Source: Myxococcales bacterium (lineage in GTDB: Bacteria > Myxococcota > Myxococcia > Myxococcales > Myxococcaceae). From it: DNA of 5,807 bases. Below are positions 5,610 to 5,807 of this stretch, in pieces. Every line of letters starts with the position of its first letter. The stretch's first letter is position 1. The notes beneath the pieces are model-generated. The model did no database searches and had not been told where the DNA came from. It saw nothing but the letters and a program-made list of their open reading frames with translations. A program made the translations under genes and the position numbers. The DNA is taken from the NCBI GenBank assembly GCA_003153055.1, contig PMBV01000370.1:510-6316 (forward strand), written 5' to 3'.

Positions 5610-5807
5610 TCAGTCGTGCGCGTAGATGTCGCGTTCGCTGGTCTCAGGGGCGAAGATCGACCCGACGATGAAGGTCATCATCGCGAAGACGATTGGGTAC
5701 CAGAGGCCGTAGTAGATGTCTCCGGTCGCCGCCACCATGGCGAAGGCCACCGTGGGGAGGAAGCCACCGAACCAGCCGTTGCCGATGTGGTAGGGGAGCG
5801 ACATCGA
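5610..5807 (-). CDS. MFS transporter, MHS-type, C-terminal part
   Basis: Only the last 65 residues are in the window; the gene continues beyond the right edge. The segment SLPYHIGNGWFGGFLP is highly typical of the metabolite:H+ symporter (MHS) branch of the major facilitator superfamily, the group that includes proline/betaine, shikimate and alpha-ketoglutarate carriers. It is followed by two hydrophobic stretches separated by TGDIYYGLWYP, which fit the last two transmembrane helices, and by a short charged cytoplasmic tail (APETSERDIYAHD) matching the PET-x-x-RDI ending common in this branch. It would sit in the inner membrane and import a small organic acid or osmolyte with protons; the substrate cannot be judged from this part. 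It is terminated by the hairpin just downstream and is probably not in the same unit as the signalling genes. Confidence 0.9.
   Translation of the reverse strand, partial: SMSLPYHIGNGWFGGFLPTVAFAMVAATGDIYYGLWYPIVFAMMTFIVGSIFAPETSERDIYAHD

Noticed and set aside
4762..5625. Plus-strand open frame of 287 codons
   Set aside because: It is a mirror of the metallophosphoesterase gene, which has all catalytic motifs on the other strand, and it also runs through the terminator hairpin.
1..5807. tRNA, rRNA, CRISPR array or tandem repeats
   Set aside because: Reading both strands by eye showed no regularly spaced repeats and no tRNA- or rRNA-like segments.

Overview
The window is high-GC DNA with strongly GC-biased third codon positions. 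It carries a Ser/Thr kinase, metallophosphoesterases and a chemoreceptor-like protein, which together suggest a signalling-rich deltaproteobacterial genome, most likely a myxobacterium (Myxococcota). That assignment is an inference from gene content and style, not from a marker gene.

Region by region: (a) 1-658 has no gene I can support; it holds a 20-bp dyad at 256-275 and perhaps gene-end relics. (b) 659-1141 (+) is the N-terminal part of an IS1182-type transposase, cut off far short of full length. (c) Everything else is on the minus strand. Read in transcription order from the right edge: the C-terminal end of an MHS-type MFS transporter (5807-5610); a strong intrinsic terminator (5595-5549); a metallophosphoesterase (5493-4753); a Ser/Thr protein kinase fused to a universal stress protein (USP) domain (4726-3296); a 203-nt gap with dyad symmetry and a possible 36-aa leader ORF; a two-TM chemoreceptor-like protein with no obvious sensor or HAMP domain (3092-1947); and a second metallophosphoesterase (1889-1152), which converges on the transposase remnant with only 10 bp between stop codons.

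The terminator after the transporter makes 5493 the probable start of a new transcription unit. The phosphoesterase and kinase-USP genes are tightly spaced and almost certainly co-transcribed. The chemoreceptor-like gene and second phosphoesterase follow in the same direction, with no convincing terminator in between, so all four may form one unit or two adjacent ones. A plausible but untested reading is a signalling cassette: a kinase with an attached stress domain, two calcineurin-like phosphoesterases and a membrane-anchored coiled-coil protein. Several hallmark motifs are altered: the kinase is non-RD, the USP ATP-binding motif is degenerate, and the receptor hairpin tip is diverged.

The most unusual feature is the gap upstream of the receptor gene. 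A strong Shine-Dalgarno (SD) sequence for a 36-codon ORF sits inside a potential stem, and that ORF's stop codon overlaps the receptor's start codon (ATGA).
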